64,000 nt of DNA from contig JAEXDA010000077.1 of the NCBI GenBank assembly GCA_023401925.1, positions 184,820-248,819 of the forward strand, in the 5' to 3' direction. The notes below the pieces were generated by a model that did not search any database, was not told the origin of the DNA, and saw only the letters and a program-made list of their open reading frames with translations. A program made the position numbers and the translations under genes. Position 1 is the stretch's first letter; each line of letters opens with the position of its first letter. Positions 34,026 to 43,026 of the stretch are shown here, one piece after another. The stretch is from Bacillota bacterium. GTDB taxonomy: Bacteria > Bacillota > UBA4882 > UBA8346.

Positions 34026-34895
34026 ATGTTTATCGCAGACGGATGGACTGATTATGAATTGATTGATACTGGAAATGGAGAACGCTTGGAACGCTGGGGC
34101 AAATATATTCTCAGGCGACCTGATCCCCAGGTTATTTGGCCGATGACTGAAAGCTCTGAGGTTTGGGAAGATTGCCACGCTTACTATCACCGAAGCGCCA
34201 GCGGAGGAGGGGCCTGGGAGGTCCGAAAGCAACTGCCGGAGCGATGGGTCATCCACTACCGTAATTTAGCCTTTTATATCAAACCGATGGGATTTAAACA
34301 TACCGGGCTTTTTCCGGAACAGGCCGCCAATTGGGAATGGTTTACTCGACTCATTAAGGGCAGACAAAAGGAAGTCAGGGTTTTAAATTTATTTGCCTAT
34401 TCTGGCGGTGCGACAGTGGCGGCGGCCGGAGCCGGGGCCTTGGTATGCCATATAGACGCTTCAAAAGGTATGGTTGCATTGGCGAAAGAAAACTTGACAT
34501 TATCAGAACTTAGTGACCGCCCGGTTCGTTTTATTGTGGAAGATGTTTTAAAATTCGTTCAGCGTGAAAAAAGAAGGGGCCGACAGTACGAAGGAATTAT
34601 TATGGATCCTCCATCTTTTGGGAGAGGACCGGGCGGTGAAATTTGGAAAATCGAAGATGAAATCTATAACCTGGTAAAAGAGTGTATCGATGTATTGGCG
34701 TCTGAGCCGCTCTTTTTCGTTATTAATTCTTATACGACAGGTTTGGCACCCACTGTTTTGAGGAATATTCTTGCGTTAACCTTAGTCTCTAGTTTTGGAG
34801 GAGGAGTAAATGCAGAGGAAGTGGGTCTGCCTGTGACAGCTTCGGGTATTGTACTTCCTTGTGGAGCTGCCGGTCGCTGGGAGGCAAAGTTGTGA
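34026..34895 (+). CDS. class I SAM-dependent methyltransferase (RlmI/RlmK-like)
   Basis: 289 residues from ATG 34026, six bases after GGAGGAG; the frame is open to a TTG at 33993 that lacks a site. Motif I is VLNLFAYSGGATVAAAGAG, the acidic loop CHIDASKGMVALAKEN and the NPPY-like motif IIMDPPSFGRGPGGE. This places it with COG1092-type rRNA methyltransferases related to 23S rRNA cytosine-C5 enzymes, although the N-terminal PUA domain of RlmI is missing. The gene overlaps the next by four bases (GTGA), coupling it to an RNA pseudouridine synthase, which supports an RNA substrate. Confidence 0.83.
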   Translation: MFIADGWTDYELIDTGNGERLERWGKYILRRPDPQVIWPMTESSEVWEDCHAYYHRSASGGGAWEVRKQLPERWVIHYRNLAFYIKPMGFKHTGLFPEQAANWEWFTRLIKGRQKEVRVLNLFAYSGGATVAAAGAGALVCHIDASKGMVALAKENLTLSELSDRPVRFIVEDVLKFVQREKRRGRQYEGIIMDPPSFGRGPGGEIWKIEDEIYNLVKECIDVLASEPLFFVINSYTTGLAPTVLRNILALTLVSSFGGGVNAEEVGLPVTASGIVLPCGAAGRWEAKL

Positions 34896-35638
34896 ACCAG
34901 GTGGAACCGAGTATTCTTTTTGAGGATAACCATTTATTGGTCGCGGAAAAGCCGGTTAATACTCCCTCACAGGCCGATGAGTCGGGCGATCCCGACTTTT
35001 TGTCCATTTTAAAAAAGGATATTAAACAGCGGCATCAAAAGCCGGGTCAGGTTTATCTTGGTTTGGTGCATCGTTTGGATCGCCCAGTGGGGGGGGTCAT
35101 GGTATTTGCAAAAACCTCAAAGGCGGCAGCCCGTTTGTCCGCTCAAATCAGAAGTGGAGAATTTAAAAAAACATACCTCGCAGTGTTGCGTGGAACTCCT
35201 CAATCGGGTCGAGGGACTTTAAGACACTTTCTCTTGAAAGATAGCCGGATGAATAAGGTTGCAGTGGTAGATTTCCCCGAAGCGGGCTCTAAGGAAGCTG
35301 TTTTAGAGTATGAAATTTTAAATATTCGTGATAAACTGGCTTTAGTGCGGATTAATTTGCAAACGGGTCGCTCTCATCAAATCCGGGTCCAATTTGCTGC
35401 AATCGGGCATCCTCTTTATGGAGATCAAAAGTATGGACCGGCGTACAACAAACCGGGACAACAAATTGCTTTATGGTCGACCCAAATTTGTTGCAAGCAC
35501 CCTACTAAAAATGAGGATGTTGCCTTTTTGTCAATACCACCCTGTAAACATCCATGGTCATTATTTGATCTCAATGCAGTCACGCAAGGGTTCAACATGC
35601 ATGCTCATGATTTCGAAAAGATTGATGATGAAAAATAA
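34892..35638 (+). CDS. RluA-family pseudouridine synthase
   Basis: 248 residues from GTG 34892 with GGGAGG six bases upstream. The catalytic loop is VHRLDRPVGGVMVFAKT with the essential Asp. Other family segments are FEDNHLLVAEKPVNTPSQ, INLQTGRSHQIRVQFAAIGHPLYGD and LWSTQICCKHP. There is no S4 domain, so it is of the short RluA/TruC type that modifies rRNA or tRNA uridines. The last 20 residues look unconserved. Confidence 0.92.
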   Translation: MNQVEPSILFEDNHLLVAEKPVNTPSQADESGDPDFLSILKKDIKQRHQKPGQVYLGLVHRLDRPVGGVMVFAKTSKAAARLSAQIRSGEFKKTYLAVLRGTPQSGRGTLRHFLLKDSRMNKVAVVDFPEAGSKEAVLEYEILNIRDKLALVRINLQTGRSHQIRVQFAAIGHPLYGDQKYGPAYNKPGQQIALWSTQICCKHPTKNEDVAFLSIPPCKHPWSLFDLNAVTQGFNMHAHDFEKIDDEK

Positions 35639-35679
35639 GGTTCTTGCTGGCATTGAAATATTTAGCAAAAATTAACACC

Positions 35680-35708
35680 TTGACGATCTAACGGTAGGGT
35701 GATATAAT
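35680..35708 (+). promoter_or_regulatory. sigma-A promoter of the tRNA pair
   Basis: TTGACG, 17 bases, TATAAT, 44 bases upstream of tRNA-Val. Confidence 0.85.
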
Positions 35709-35752
35709 TTTAATGCGTTTGAATAATTTTTCGTGTGACGAAGTCCAAGTAT

Positions 35753-35829
35753 GGTCACGTAGCTCAGTTGGTTAGAGCGCTGCGTTCACATCGCAGAGGT
35801 CACTGGTTCGAGCCCAGTCGCGACCACCA
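35753..35829 (+). tRNA. tRNA-Val (anticodon CAC)
   Basis: 77 bases with encoded CCA. The D arm is GTAGCTCAGTTGGTTAGAGC, the anticodon stem CTGCG/CGCAG encloses TTCACAT (anticodon CAC), and the T arm is CTGGTTCGAGCCCAG. The acceptor GGTCACG pairs with CGCGACC with one A-C mismatch at the fifth pair. Confidence 0.95.
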
Positions 35830-35885
35830 GAACAGTTTTATAAAGAATGTTCATGTCATCATGAATATTCCAGTAACCAAAAAAC

Positions 35886-35963
35886 GGAGCCGTGGTGTAG
35901 TCGGTTTAACATGCCAGCCTGTCACGCTGGAGACCGTGGGTTCGAGTCCCATCGGCTCCGCCA
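35886..35963 (+). tRNA. tRNA-Asp (anticodon GTC)
   Basis: 78 bases with encoded CCA. Acceptor GGAGCCG pairs with CGGCTCC. The anticodon stem CCAGC/GCTGG encloses CTGTCAC (anticodon GTC). The T arm is GTGGGTTCGAGTCCCAT. It lies 56 bases after tRNA-Val in the same transcript. Confidence 0.96.
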
Positions 35964-35976
35964 TTATTAAAATCTG

Positions 35977-36003
35977 AAGGCCCTCTCATAGGGGGCCTTT
36001 TTT
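35977..36003 (+). terminator. terminator of the tRNA pair
   Basis: AAGGCCC and GGGCCTT pair around a short loop, followed by a T-run of six. Confidence 0.88.
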
Positions 36004-36065
36004 CATAGGCGGCAAACCACGAGTTAAGATTTTTTGAAAGCGTTTGGTGGGGAAGTGAACTACAT

Positions 36066-36350
36066 ATGTTTGTGAGGACCGTATCCTTAACCCTGATTAT
36101 TCCTGGAGCGCTGAGTCTAAAAGATAAAAGACAAGTTCTGCAAAGTTTAATTGAAAAGGTTCGACGTAAATTTAATGTTGCCGTTGCCGAAGTCGGTTTT
36201 CAGGACCAATGGCAGCGCTCCGAAATAGGTTTGGCTTTTTTGAGCAATCGTTTTTCTCGTTTGGAAGAAACACAAACGGAGATATTCAACTTCCTGGAGG
36301 ATAGTCTCCTGGTGGAAATTACCGGATATGAAGTGAACGACTATTCATAA
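36066..36350 (+). CDS. DUF503 protein (YlxP-like)
   Basis: 94 residues. LIIPGALSLKDKRQVLQSLIEKVRRKFNVAVAEVGFQDQWQRSEIGLAFLS is the DUF503 signature. YlxP is usually encoded next to infB and rbfA, and is thought to act around ribosome maturation. Here it is separated from that operon and follows tRNA genes. GGGGAAGTGA lies upstream of the ATG. Confidence 0.92.
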   Translation: MFVRTVSLTLIIPGALSLKDKRQVLQSLIEKVRRKFNVAVAEVGFQDQWQRSEIGLAFLSNRFSRLEETQTEIFNFLEDSLLVEITGYEVNDYS

Positions 36351-36404
36351 CAATATACTGTTTTAAAACTGGTTACAATAAAAGTACCGATAGGAGTGAT
36401 TGGA

Positions 36405-37517
36405 ATGAAAGATCCCCGTATGACCAAGATGGCGGAAGGGCTCATCAATTATTCGGTCAGATTGCAGAAAGGCGAAAAAATCTTGATCGAGGTCATCGAT
36501 TCAGGTATTCCGCTGGCTTTGGCCGTGGTCAAAGAAGCGTATCGGGTTGGTGGGGTTCCCTTTACAATAATCCGCAATAAGCAAATTGACCGGCAATTTA
36601 TGTTAGGAGCCTGTGAAGATCAACTTGAACAATTGGCTGGGTTCGAGCTGGTTCAAATGAAAGAAATGCAGGCTTATATTGGTATCCGAGCGGCGGATAA
36701 CGCCAATGAAACTGCCGATGTCCCCGGCGAACAACAACAAGCTTATATGAAATATTACTCCAGACCGGTGACTGACCAACGGGTTAACCATACCAAATGG
36801 TGCATCATGCGTTATCCGACACCATCGATGGCTCAGGCTGCCAGTATGAGTACTGAGGCTTTTGAGGATTTCTATTTTAATGTTTGCACTTTGGATTACA
36901 GTAAAATGCTCAAAGCGATGGAACCGTTGAAAAAATTGATGGAACATGCCACTCAAGTGCGGTTGACCGGGCGGGATACGGACCTTACTTTTTCCATCCA
37001 AGGATTACCGGCTATTCCTTGTGCAGGAGCCATGAATATTCCGGATGGGGAAATTTTCACTGCGCCTGTCAAAAATTCCGTCAACGGCGTGATTACCTAT
37101 AATACACCCGCCGTATACCAGGGGGTTACTTATGAGAATATTCAGCTTCGCTTTCAAAACGGTAAAATCATAGAAGTTCACGGTAGTGACCCGGTTCGTC
37201 TGAATCACATTTTTGATACTGATGAAGGAGCCCGTTTTGTAGGGGAGTTTTCATTCGGGGTTAATCCTTATATTTTAAAACCAATGAAAGATACCCTTTT
37301 TGATGAAAAAATTTGCGGCAGTATTCATTTTACTCCGGGCCAGGCCTATCAAGAATGCGATAATGGCAACCGTTCAGCTATCCATTGGGATTTAGTCTTC
37401 ATTCAACAGCCCGAGTTCGGGGGCGGGGAAATTTATTTGGATGGAAAATTAATTCGTAAAGATGGCCGTTTTGTCTTACCTGAGTTGGATGCTTTAAACC
37501 CGGAGAATTTAGTGTGA
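36405..37517 (+). CDS. M29-family aminopeptidase
   Basis: 370 residues from ATG 36405 with AGGAGTGAT seven bases before; a GTG at 36396 lies inside that site. M29 features are LINYSVRLQKGEKILIEV, DTDLTFSIQG and a metal-site region NIPDGEIFTAPVKNSVNGVI, with later His/Asp/Glu residues in DTDEGARFVGEFSFG, GSIHFTPGQAY and IHWDLVF. Members are cobalt/zinc-dependent cytoplasmic aminopeptidases (AmpS, PepS). Length is close to the usual 370-415. Confidence 0.92.
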   Translation: MKDPRMTKMAEGLINYSVRLQKGEKILIEVIDSGIPLALAVVKEAYRVGGVPFTIIRNKQIDRQFMLGACEDQLEQLAGFELVQMKEMQAYIGIRAADNANETADVPGEQQQAYMKYYSRPVTDQRVNHTKWCIMRYPTPSMAQAASMSTEAFEDFYFNVCTLDYSKMLKAMEPLKKLMEHATQVRLTGRDTDLTFSIQGLPAIPCAGAMNIPDGEIFTAPVKNSVNGVITYNTPAVYQGVTYENIQLRFQNGKIIEVHGSDPVRLNHIFDTDEGARFVGEFSFGVNPYILKPMKDTLFDEKICGSIHFTPGQAYQECDNGNRSAIHWDLVFIQQPEFGGGEIYLDGKLIRKDGRFVLPELDALNPENLV

Positions 37518-37779
37518 TTCAGCGTGAGCTTTGATTTGGTGGTTCTTCTTTTTTGTGAAACCCAATTGGATTATGGGCTTTGGATCTCAACAAATTAGGA
37601 AGTATGAACGAGTAGTTACTTTGATGGAGCATCAGAGTAATTACTTTTTTTATGAGGTTATGGTTAAGGATAACCTTACCTGAATTTTTTTCATATAAAG
37701 AATGGCTGTTAAATGCCGAAAACGATCATGTTTGGAAAATTAACTATCTGAAATCCATCAAAAAGACTCCGGAGATATC

Positions 37780-39063
37780 ATGAAGAGACAAATAACGGTC
37801 AATCTTGGTAATTTATTATTATCATTATCTGAAATTACAGATTTAATGGATCCCCTTGTTTCTCAACATCAGCAAAAAACAGCTTTCATTGCCATTGAAA
37901 TTGCTAAAGCTTTTAATGTTAATCCCGATATTCTGGAGAAAATATTCACAGCCGCTTTGTTTCACGATATAGGCGCTATTACGGTTGAAGAAAAGCTGGC
38001 CGTTCATAAAGGGAAAGACGTCAATCTGGATGTGCATTGTATTAAAGGCGAGATTTTGTTGAATGAAATCCCTTGGTTTCAGAAAATAGCGAAAACCGTC
38101 CGCCACCACCACCGAATTTGGATAGACTGGGAGGATAGTCTTGATAATCCTCTGGTGCTAACTTCTCAAATCATTTTATTAGCCGACTCTGTGGAAAGGA
38201 TGATTCAAGAGGATCGATATATTTTACACCAAAGCGGAGTCATCATGGAACAGATTCAACGAATGCAGGATAAGGTCATAGCCGGAGAGCTTGTCCGATG
38301 CTTTTTGGAAGTTGCCGCTCGTGAGGAATTTTGGCTTGATTTGGTATCACCGCGTTTATATCATGTTCTACTTAGTCAAGGCCCCTATCATAATGTTGAA
38401 ATTGACATGAATGGCATATCATTGATTGCTGACCTTTTCAGGGATATTATCGATTTTAAATCCAGTTTTACAGCGACCCATACCTCCGGAGTATCTGCTT
38501 GTGCAGAAATTATGGGTTCTCTTTTTGGCCTGACGGATGTGGAAATTCATAGGCTAAGGGTTGCAGGTAATTTGCATGATATTGGGAAATTGGTGGTTCC
38601 CAATAGTATCTTGGAAAAGCGGGGGAAGCTCACTCCGACTGAAGCTGCGGTTATGAGGTGTCACACTTATTATACCTTTTACGTGATTAATTCAATCGGC
38701 GGCTTAAGTAATATTGCCGAATGGGCTGCGTATCACCACGAGAAACTAGATGGCAGTGGCTATCCATTTCATTGCCGGTCTTTTGAAATTGATATTGGAA
38801 GCCGAATATTGGCCGTGGCAGATATTTTTACCGCATTGGCGGAGGATCGCCCCTACCGTACTGGAATGAATAAGAAACAAATTTTTTCGGTTATGAAAGA
38901 AGAAGCGAGCCAAAACAAACTTGAACCTAAAATTGTTGAGTTATTGTTTGACCATTACAATTCCATAAGTGACTATGTCAAGGAACGCCAAACATTAGCG
39001 AAAGAATTTTATAATCAGCGATTTTTGGCCGTTTTGGCAGAGAGCGAAAGAAAACAATATTGA
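37780..39063 (+). CDS. double HD / HD-GYP domain protein
   Basis: 427 residues with CCGGAG seven bases before the ATG. The N-terminal HD domain (about 20-180) has ALFHDIGA (His62, Asp63) and VRHHHRIW where HD-GYP proteins carry GYP, so it is a variant. The C-terminal HD-GYP domain (about 225-410) is complete: NLHDIGK (His266, Asp267), YHHEKLDGSGYPF and VADIFTALAEDRPYR. HD-GYP enzymes hydrolyse c-di-GMP. There are no sensor or membrane segments, so input may come through the N-terminal HD domain. Stand-alone position. Confidence 0.9.
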   Translation: MKRQITVNLGNLLLSLSEITDLMDPLVSQHQQKTAFIAIEIAKAFNVNPDILEKIFTAALFHDIGAITVEEKLAVHKGKDVNLDVHCIKGEILLNEIPWFQKIAKTVRHHHRIWIDWEDSLDNPLVLTSQIILLADSVERMIQEDRYILHQSGVIMEQIQRMQDKVIAGELVRCFLEVAAREEFWLDLVSPRLYHVLLSQGPYHNVEIDMNGISLIADLFRDIIDFKSSFTATHTSGVSACAEIMGSLFGLTDVEIHRLRVAGNLHDIGKLVVPNSILEKRGKLTPTEAAVMRCHTYYTFYVINSIGGLSNIAEWAAYHHEKLDGSGYPFHCRSFEIDIGSRILAVADIFTALAEDRPYRTGMNKKQIFSVMKEEASQNKLEPKIVELLFDHYNSISDYVKERQTLAKEFYNQRFLAVLAESERKQY

Positions 39064-39151
39064 ATCAGCTGGCGGACAATTGGGGGTTGACAGTGTTTAA
39101 TATAGGCAAAACCTCCTGCAGGTGTCAATCTAGCGGTAAGTCATAGGATAT

Positions 39152-39225
39152 AAGGCTGCCGGAAAAGAGGAATCTTTTGTCGGTTGGGAGATTCTCAGGA
39201 CAAAAGATTTTTCCGGACAGCCCTT
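39152..39225. terminator. long hairpin with GGCTG base, between convergent genes
   Basis: AAGGCTGCCGGAAAA (39152-39166) pairs with TTTTCCGGACAGCCCTT (to 39225) with small bulges, and AATCTTTTGTC (39171-39181) pairs perfectly with GACAAAAGATT (39199-39209). It separates the plus-strand HD gene from a convergent minus-strand gene. Confidence 0.7.
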
Positions 39226-39245
39226 TAACGATCATTCACTAATTA

Positions 39246-39485
39246 CTAAGTATTGTTGCTCAAATTGATCACCATGGAAAATTCAGTTCCCGCTTTTGCG
39301 GCTTCGCGATAAATGGTTTGAAGGCCATTCCAGATTTGATCAGGACTTTCGCTATAGAGGTATGTACTCTGATTGCCGATTTCGTGTTTAATCCCGGTCG
39401 TTTTAAGGACTTCAAGAGACTGATTAATAATAGCGTCAGAATTAACAACCTCTAGCGGGAATAATGAGACTTCACATGACAGCAT
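39246..39485 (-). CDS. YkoF/MTH1187-like thiamine-binding family protein
   Basis: 79 residues from ATG 39485 with AAAGGAGTG nine bases upstream; the frame is open to 39533. It opens LSCEVSLFPLEVVNSDAIINQSLEVLKTTGI, continues HEIGNQSTYLYSESPDQIWNGLQTIY and ends EFSMVINLSN. This is the ferredoxin-like YkoF/thiamine-binding fold, of which two copies make a thiamine or HMP pocket. No thiamine transporter is adjacent, so the ligand is uncertain. Confidence 0.75.
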   Translation of the reverse strand: MLSCEVSLFPLEVVNSDAIINQSLEVLKTTGIKHEIGNQSTYLYSESPDQIWNGLQTIYREAAKAGTEFSMVINLSNNT

Positions 39486-39760
39486 ATAATTTTCACTCCT
39501 TTCTCCCAAGTAGATTTCCAAATGAACAGTCAATCAATATCAGGTAGTTTACGTTGGTTTATGAAAAATTTGTCATTTATAAAAAATTGACGAACCCTAA
39601 AATCATAAAGAAACTTTTTAGCATAAGTTCCGTTAAATCACCTAATAGTTGTGATCTTTAAACTCTTTAAAACGATCAACATAACAATTTTGCAGGAATT
39701 TAAATAAACTTGTCAAATTAAGTAAATCGGGCGATAAATGAGTTGATAGAGGAGTGTAAT

Positions 39761-40921
39761 TTGGTTAAGGAAGAATGCGATGTTCTAATTTTATCTGCTA
39801 GCTATGGTGGGGGGCATAACCAAGTCGCAAGAGCTTTAACATCAGCCCTACAATTACAAGCCTCCGGAATAAAGATTATTACCGTTGATTATTGTGACCT
39901 ATTGGTCCCTTTGTTCAACCGGTTGACCCAATTTGGTTATATGCAAAGTATTAGACATTTTCCGGTAGGTTATGCTTTATATTATCAGGCCACTGGAAAA
40001 ATATCTCCTGACTCTTTTTGGCAGCGTCATTTGAATAAAATCGGTTATTCTGAACTCATGATGTTGGTTGATAATTTACGGCCGCGACTGATTATTTCAA
40101 CTTTTCCCATACCTGCAGGCGTTCTTTCGGAAATGAAGGCAAGCGGTCATTTAAATGTGCCAGTGGTGACTGTGATAACCGATATGTGCGTCCATAGTCA
40201 ATGGATTCATCCAAATACCGATTTATATATTGTAGGTTCTTCGGAAGTGGCGGAAGGATTAGTTGAAAGAGGAGTGCCGCGGAGAAAAATAATGGATAGC
40301 GGAATTCCAATTCTTCCGGAGTTTAATAACGATTTTGATAAGGCAAAACTACGGGCGGTTTTTGGGTACAAACCGGACGACAAGGTTATCATTATTATGG
40401 GTGGAAGTGATGGGATTTTCAGGGCAACCCGTTTTAAACTGCATCGTACGCTGGAACAGTTGCCCAACGGTGTTCAAGCTTTAATTCTAACTGGGTATAA
40501 TCATGATTTATATGATAAACTTCAGCCCTTGGTGGAGAAGTATTCCAATTTTAGGGTGGAAAAGTTTTATCAAAATATGGCTGGTTTAATGAAAACGGCT
40601 GATCTGTTAATTACCAAGGCTGGAGGGATTACAGTTTCCGAGGCTTTGGCAAGCGGTTTGCCGATGGTTATTTATAAGCCAACACCGGGACAAGAAGAGG
40701 TCAATGCGAATTACTTATGGCGTCATCGGGTTGCAATCATTGCTAAAACAGAACACCGGGTGAGAACAGCCACTCATCGCATGGTTTGTGATGAGCAATT
40801 TCGGCTGTTATTTCAAAGAAATTGTTTGAATTTAGGCCATCCCAATTCAGCTGCTGTAGCGGCAAATGCGATCTTAAAAATGCTGACTCCGGTTACTCGA
40901 AGCAAAAATTTTATCCGTTAA
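39761..40921 (+). CDS. MGDG synthase-like glycosyltransferase (UgtP/YkoN type)
   Basis: 386 residues from TTG 39761 with GAGGAG upstream. The N-terminal half has VLILSASYGGGHNQVARAL, the diacylglycerol-glycosyltransferase opening, and VTVITDMCVHSQWIHP. The C-terminal GT-B half has IIIMGGSDG and the sugar-nucleotide site ITKAGGITVSEALASGLPMVIYKPTPGQEEVNANYL. Relatives add glucose or galactose to diacylglycerol. It starts a same-strand run with an MFS carrier, a polysaccharide deacetylase and a YkoP-like protein, which suggests glycolipid or envelope-polymer synthesis. Peripheral membrane enzyme. Confidence 0.9.
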   Translation: MVKEECDVLILSASYGGGHNQVARALTSALQLQASGIKIITVDYCDLLVPLFNRLTQFGYMQSIRHFPVGYALYYQATGKISPDSFWQRHLNKIGYSELMMLVDNLRPRLIISTFPIPAGVLSEMKASGHLNVPVVTVITDMCVHSQWIHPNTDLYIVGSSEVAEGLVERGVPRRKIMDSGIPILPEFNNDFDKAKLRAVFGYKPDDKVIIIMGGSDGIFRATRFKLHRTLEQLPNGVQALILTGYNHDLYDKLQPLVEKYSNFRVEKFYQNMAGLMKTADLLITKAGGITVSEALASGLPMVIYKPTPGQEEVNANYLWRHRVAIIAKTEHRVRTATHRMVCDEQFRLLFQRNCLNLGHPNSAAVAANAILKMLTPVTRSKNFIR

Positions 40922-40939
40922 TGGTAAGGGGAGAAGTTT

Positions 40940-42235
40940 GTGTTTGATAAAAAGGAAGGTTTATTTAAACATCCGGTGATCATTGCTTTTTTGGCTATTA
41001 TTTCATCCATCGAATTTATCCGGATGTCTTTATTTTTGACTTTTTTGCCCAGCTTTTTAAAAAATTTGCATTATACGACGGCTACAATTGGCGCCGTCTT
41101 TACAGCCAATCTTTTGGCAGATAATTTTTCTAAAGGTGCAATTGGGTGGCTTGTTGATCACAAGGGGCCGTGGCCGGTATTACTTTGCGGAAGTATTGCA
41201 ACAGCTGCAGGAGTTCTTTTAATTATGACTTTTCATCAAAGCCTGTTGTTGTTGATTTTAGCGGCAATTTTGATTGGCGTCGGAGTTTCACCGACATGGC
41301 CCGCAGCAATTGCAGGTTCTATAGAGACAGTTGGTGAAGAAAAGAGAGCAACCATTATTAGCGTTATTTCCGTTATTTGGCTGGCTGGTGGTGGCTTAGG
41401 ACCCATTTTAATGGGTTTTTTAATTGACAGTAGCATGAGCAAATTCCTAATAAAGGTTCATCTGCCTATTTTTAATGCATACCGGACCGGGTTTGCGGTA
41501 TTAGCTGTGGTCGCTTTATTGGCAGTGGTTATTTGTATTTTAGGATGGTGGAGTTGGAACCGGGTACCGCATATTAAACAGATTACTGAGGCTAGACTTC
41601 AGGTTCCCGCCAAGGAACGGATCAAGGATATTGTAAAACGACTTTGGAAAGTAAAAGGTTTGATTCCGGGAATGTTTTTCCAGACATTATCCCTGGGTAT
41701 GCTCTTGCCCAACCTTTTGCCCTTTGCTACCGATAAGCTCAACCTGACGGAAGCCCAGTATAGTATGTTGCTGTTTATAGGTGGTATTGTAGTAGTATCC
41801 TTTATGATCCCGATCGGACGTTTGGCCGATCGTCAAGGCCCACGGGCATTCCTGGTTGCCGGATTTTTGCTTGCGTCAAGTTCGATATTTATCTTGGTTT
41901 CACAAGGTAACAGCCATAACGTCTGGTGGTTGGTTGGTTTTGTCGGCCTGTCCTATGCTTTGATTCAGCCAGCCTGGAACTCACTATTGGCCGGTTCAAT
42001 CCCCTCATCCCAACGCGGGGTACTCATGGGATTATTTATGTCCGTGGAAGGAGCGGGATTTGCATTCGGTCCATTGGTTGGAGGATATCTTGGCACTTTG
42101 AGCAGTAAAGATTTAGGATTATTAGGCGGCACTGGTTTAGTAGCACCATTTTATTTCAGTAGTTTTTGCTTGGTTTTAATGGCGATTGTATATATGGTCT
42201 ATCCATTTCGACATTATCAGGATGAGGTTGAGTAA
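40940..42235 (+). CDS. MFS transporter
   Basis: 431 residues from GTG 40940 with AAGGGGA upstream. About twelve helices in two halves joined by a charged loop near residues 215-235. MFS motif A appears as NFSKGAIGWLVDHKGPWP in the first half and GRLADRQGPRAF in the second. The substrate is unknown. Placement between the glycosyltransferase and the deacetylase suggests an envelope sugar or lipid, possibly a flippase-like role. Confidence 0.9.
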   Translation: MFDKKEGLFKHPVIIAFLAIISSIEFIRMSLFLTFLPSFLKNLHYTTATIGAVFTANLLADNFSKGAIGWLVDHKGPWPVLLCGSIATAAGVLLIMTFHQSLLLLILAAILIGVGVSPTWPAAIAGSIETVGEEKRATIISVISVIWLAGGGLGPILMGFLIDSSMSKFLIKVHLPIFNAYRTGFAVLAVVALLAVVICILGWWSWNRVPHIKQITEARLQVPAKERIKDIVKRLWKVKGLIPGMFFQTLSLGMLLPNLLPFATDKLNLTEAQYSMLLFIGGIVVVSFMIPIGRLADRQGPRAFLVAGFLLASSSIFILVSQGNSHNVWWLVGFVGLSYALIQPAWNSLLAGSIPSSQRGVLMGLFMSVEGAGFAFGPLVGGYLGTLSSKDLGLLGGTGLVAPFYFSSFCLVLMAIVYMVYPFRHYQDEVE

Positions 42236-42236
42236 G

Positions 42237-42953
42237 ATGATTTGGTGGATCATCGGGCTAACGGTTGTTATATTTTGGGCATTATTATATCCGGTGACCG
42301 ATTACTGGCAGCGTTGGTTTTCAAGAAAGGTCCTCAAAAAAGGGCACTCCGGCAGTGGTGCGCTGGAAGGGAAACCTGTTATTTGCTTGACATTTGACGA
42401 CGGCCCGAATCCGGAAATTACCCCGCAAATATTGGATGTTTTGGCAGAGTACCATATCCCGGCAACTTTTTTTTTGGTGGGTTATCGGGCTGAACGTTCA
42501 CCGGAGTTGGTAAAGAAAATTCTAGAGCATGGCCATGAAATTGGCGTTCATACTTATGATCATTGTCATGCTTACAGCATGTTTGCTTATAAAAGTATCA
42601 AAACCATCCGACGGGGTATTCGAATTTTAGAGAACATCACCGGAGAATCAATTGTTTGGTTTAGGCCTCCATGGGGGGCTTTGAATTTTTTTGAGGTAGC
42701 AACCGTAAAACATTTTAATCTTCGAATTGTTTTATGGACCGCCAATGCGATAGATTGGGATATAAAGACGACTCCGCTGCAAATTGTTGAGCGCTTGAAA
42801 AGAAAACTACAACCCGGTTGTATCATTGTAGTCCACGATGCAGGGGGTGATCCGGGCGCGCCCCGGCATACTTTGGATGCTTTGCCTCAATTTATTGAGC
42901 AAGCTCAGGCAGAAGGCTACCGTTTTCTTACTTTAACAGCTATCCAAGGTTAA
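42237..42953 (+). CDS. membrane-anchored polysaccharide deacetylase
   Basis: 238 residues from ATG 42237, one base after the MFS stop, with GAGG in the MFS tail as its site. An N-terminal anchor (MIWWIIGLTVVIFWALLYPV) leads to a NodB domain: catalytic CLTFDDGPNPEITP, HGHEIGVHTYDHCHAY, and WFRPPWGALN where R-x-P-x-G is the usual loop, then IIVVHDAGGDPG. His-x3-His is varied (HTYDH). It probably removes acetyl groups from an extracellular amino sugar polymer. Confidence 0.9.
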   Translation: MIWWIIGLTVVIFWALLYPVTDYWQRWFSRKVLKKGHSGSGALEGKPVICLTFDDGPNPEITPQILDVLAEYHIPATFFLVGYRAERSPELVKKILEHGHEIGVHTYDHCHAYSMFAYKSIKTIRRGIRILENITGESIVWFRPPWGALNFFEVATVKHFNLRIVLWTANAIDWDIKTTPLQIVERLKRKLQPGCIIVVHDAGGDPGAPRHTLDALPQFIEQAQAEGYRFLTLTAIQG

Positions 42954-43026
42954 GCAGACTGGGTGGGTGACCACTTTATAGGTATTAAAAAGATTAATTC
43001 AATTAAGTAAAAAACAGGAGAATTTC

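Noticed and set aside
35735..35977. Open frame of 80 codons across the tRNA genes
   Set aside because: It is the translation of tRNA-Val and tRNA-Asp and has no coding support.
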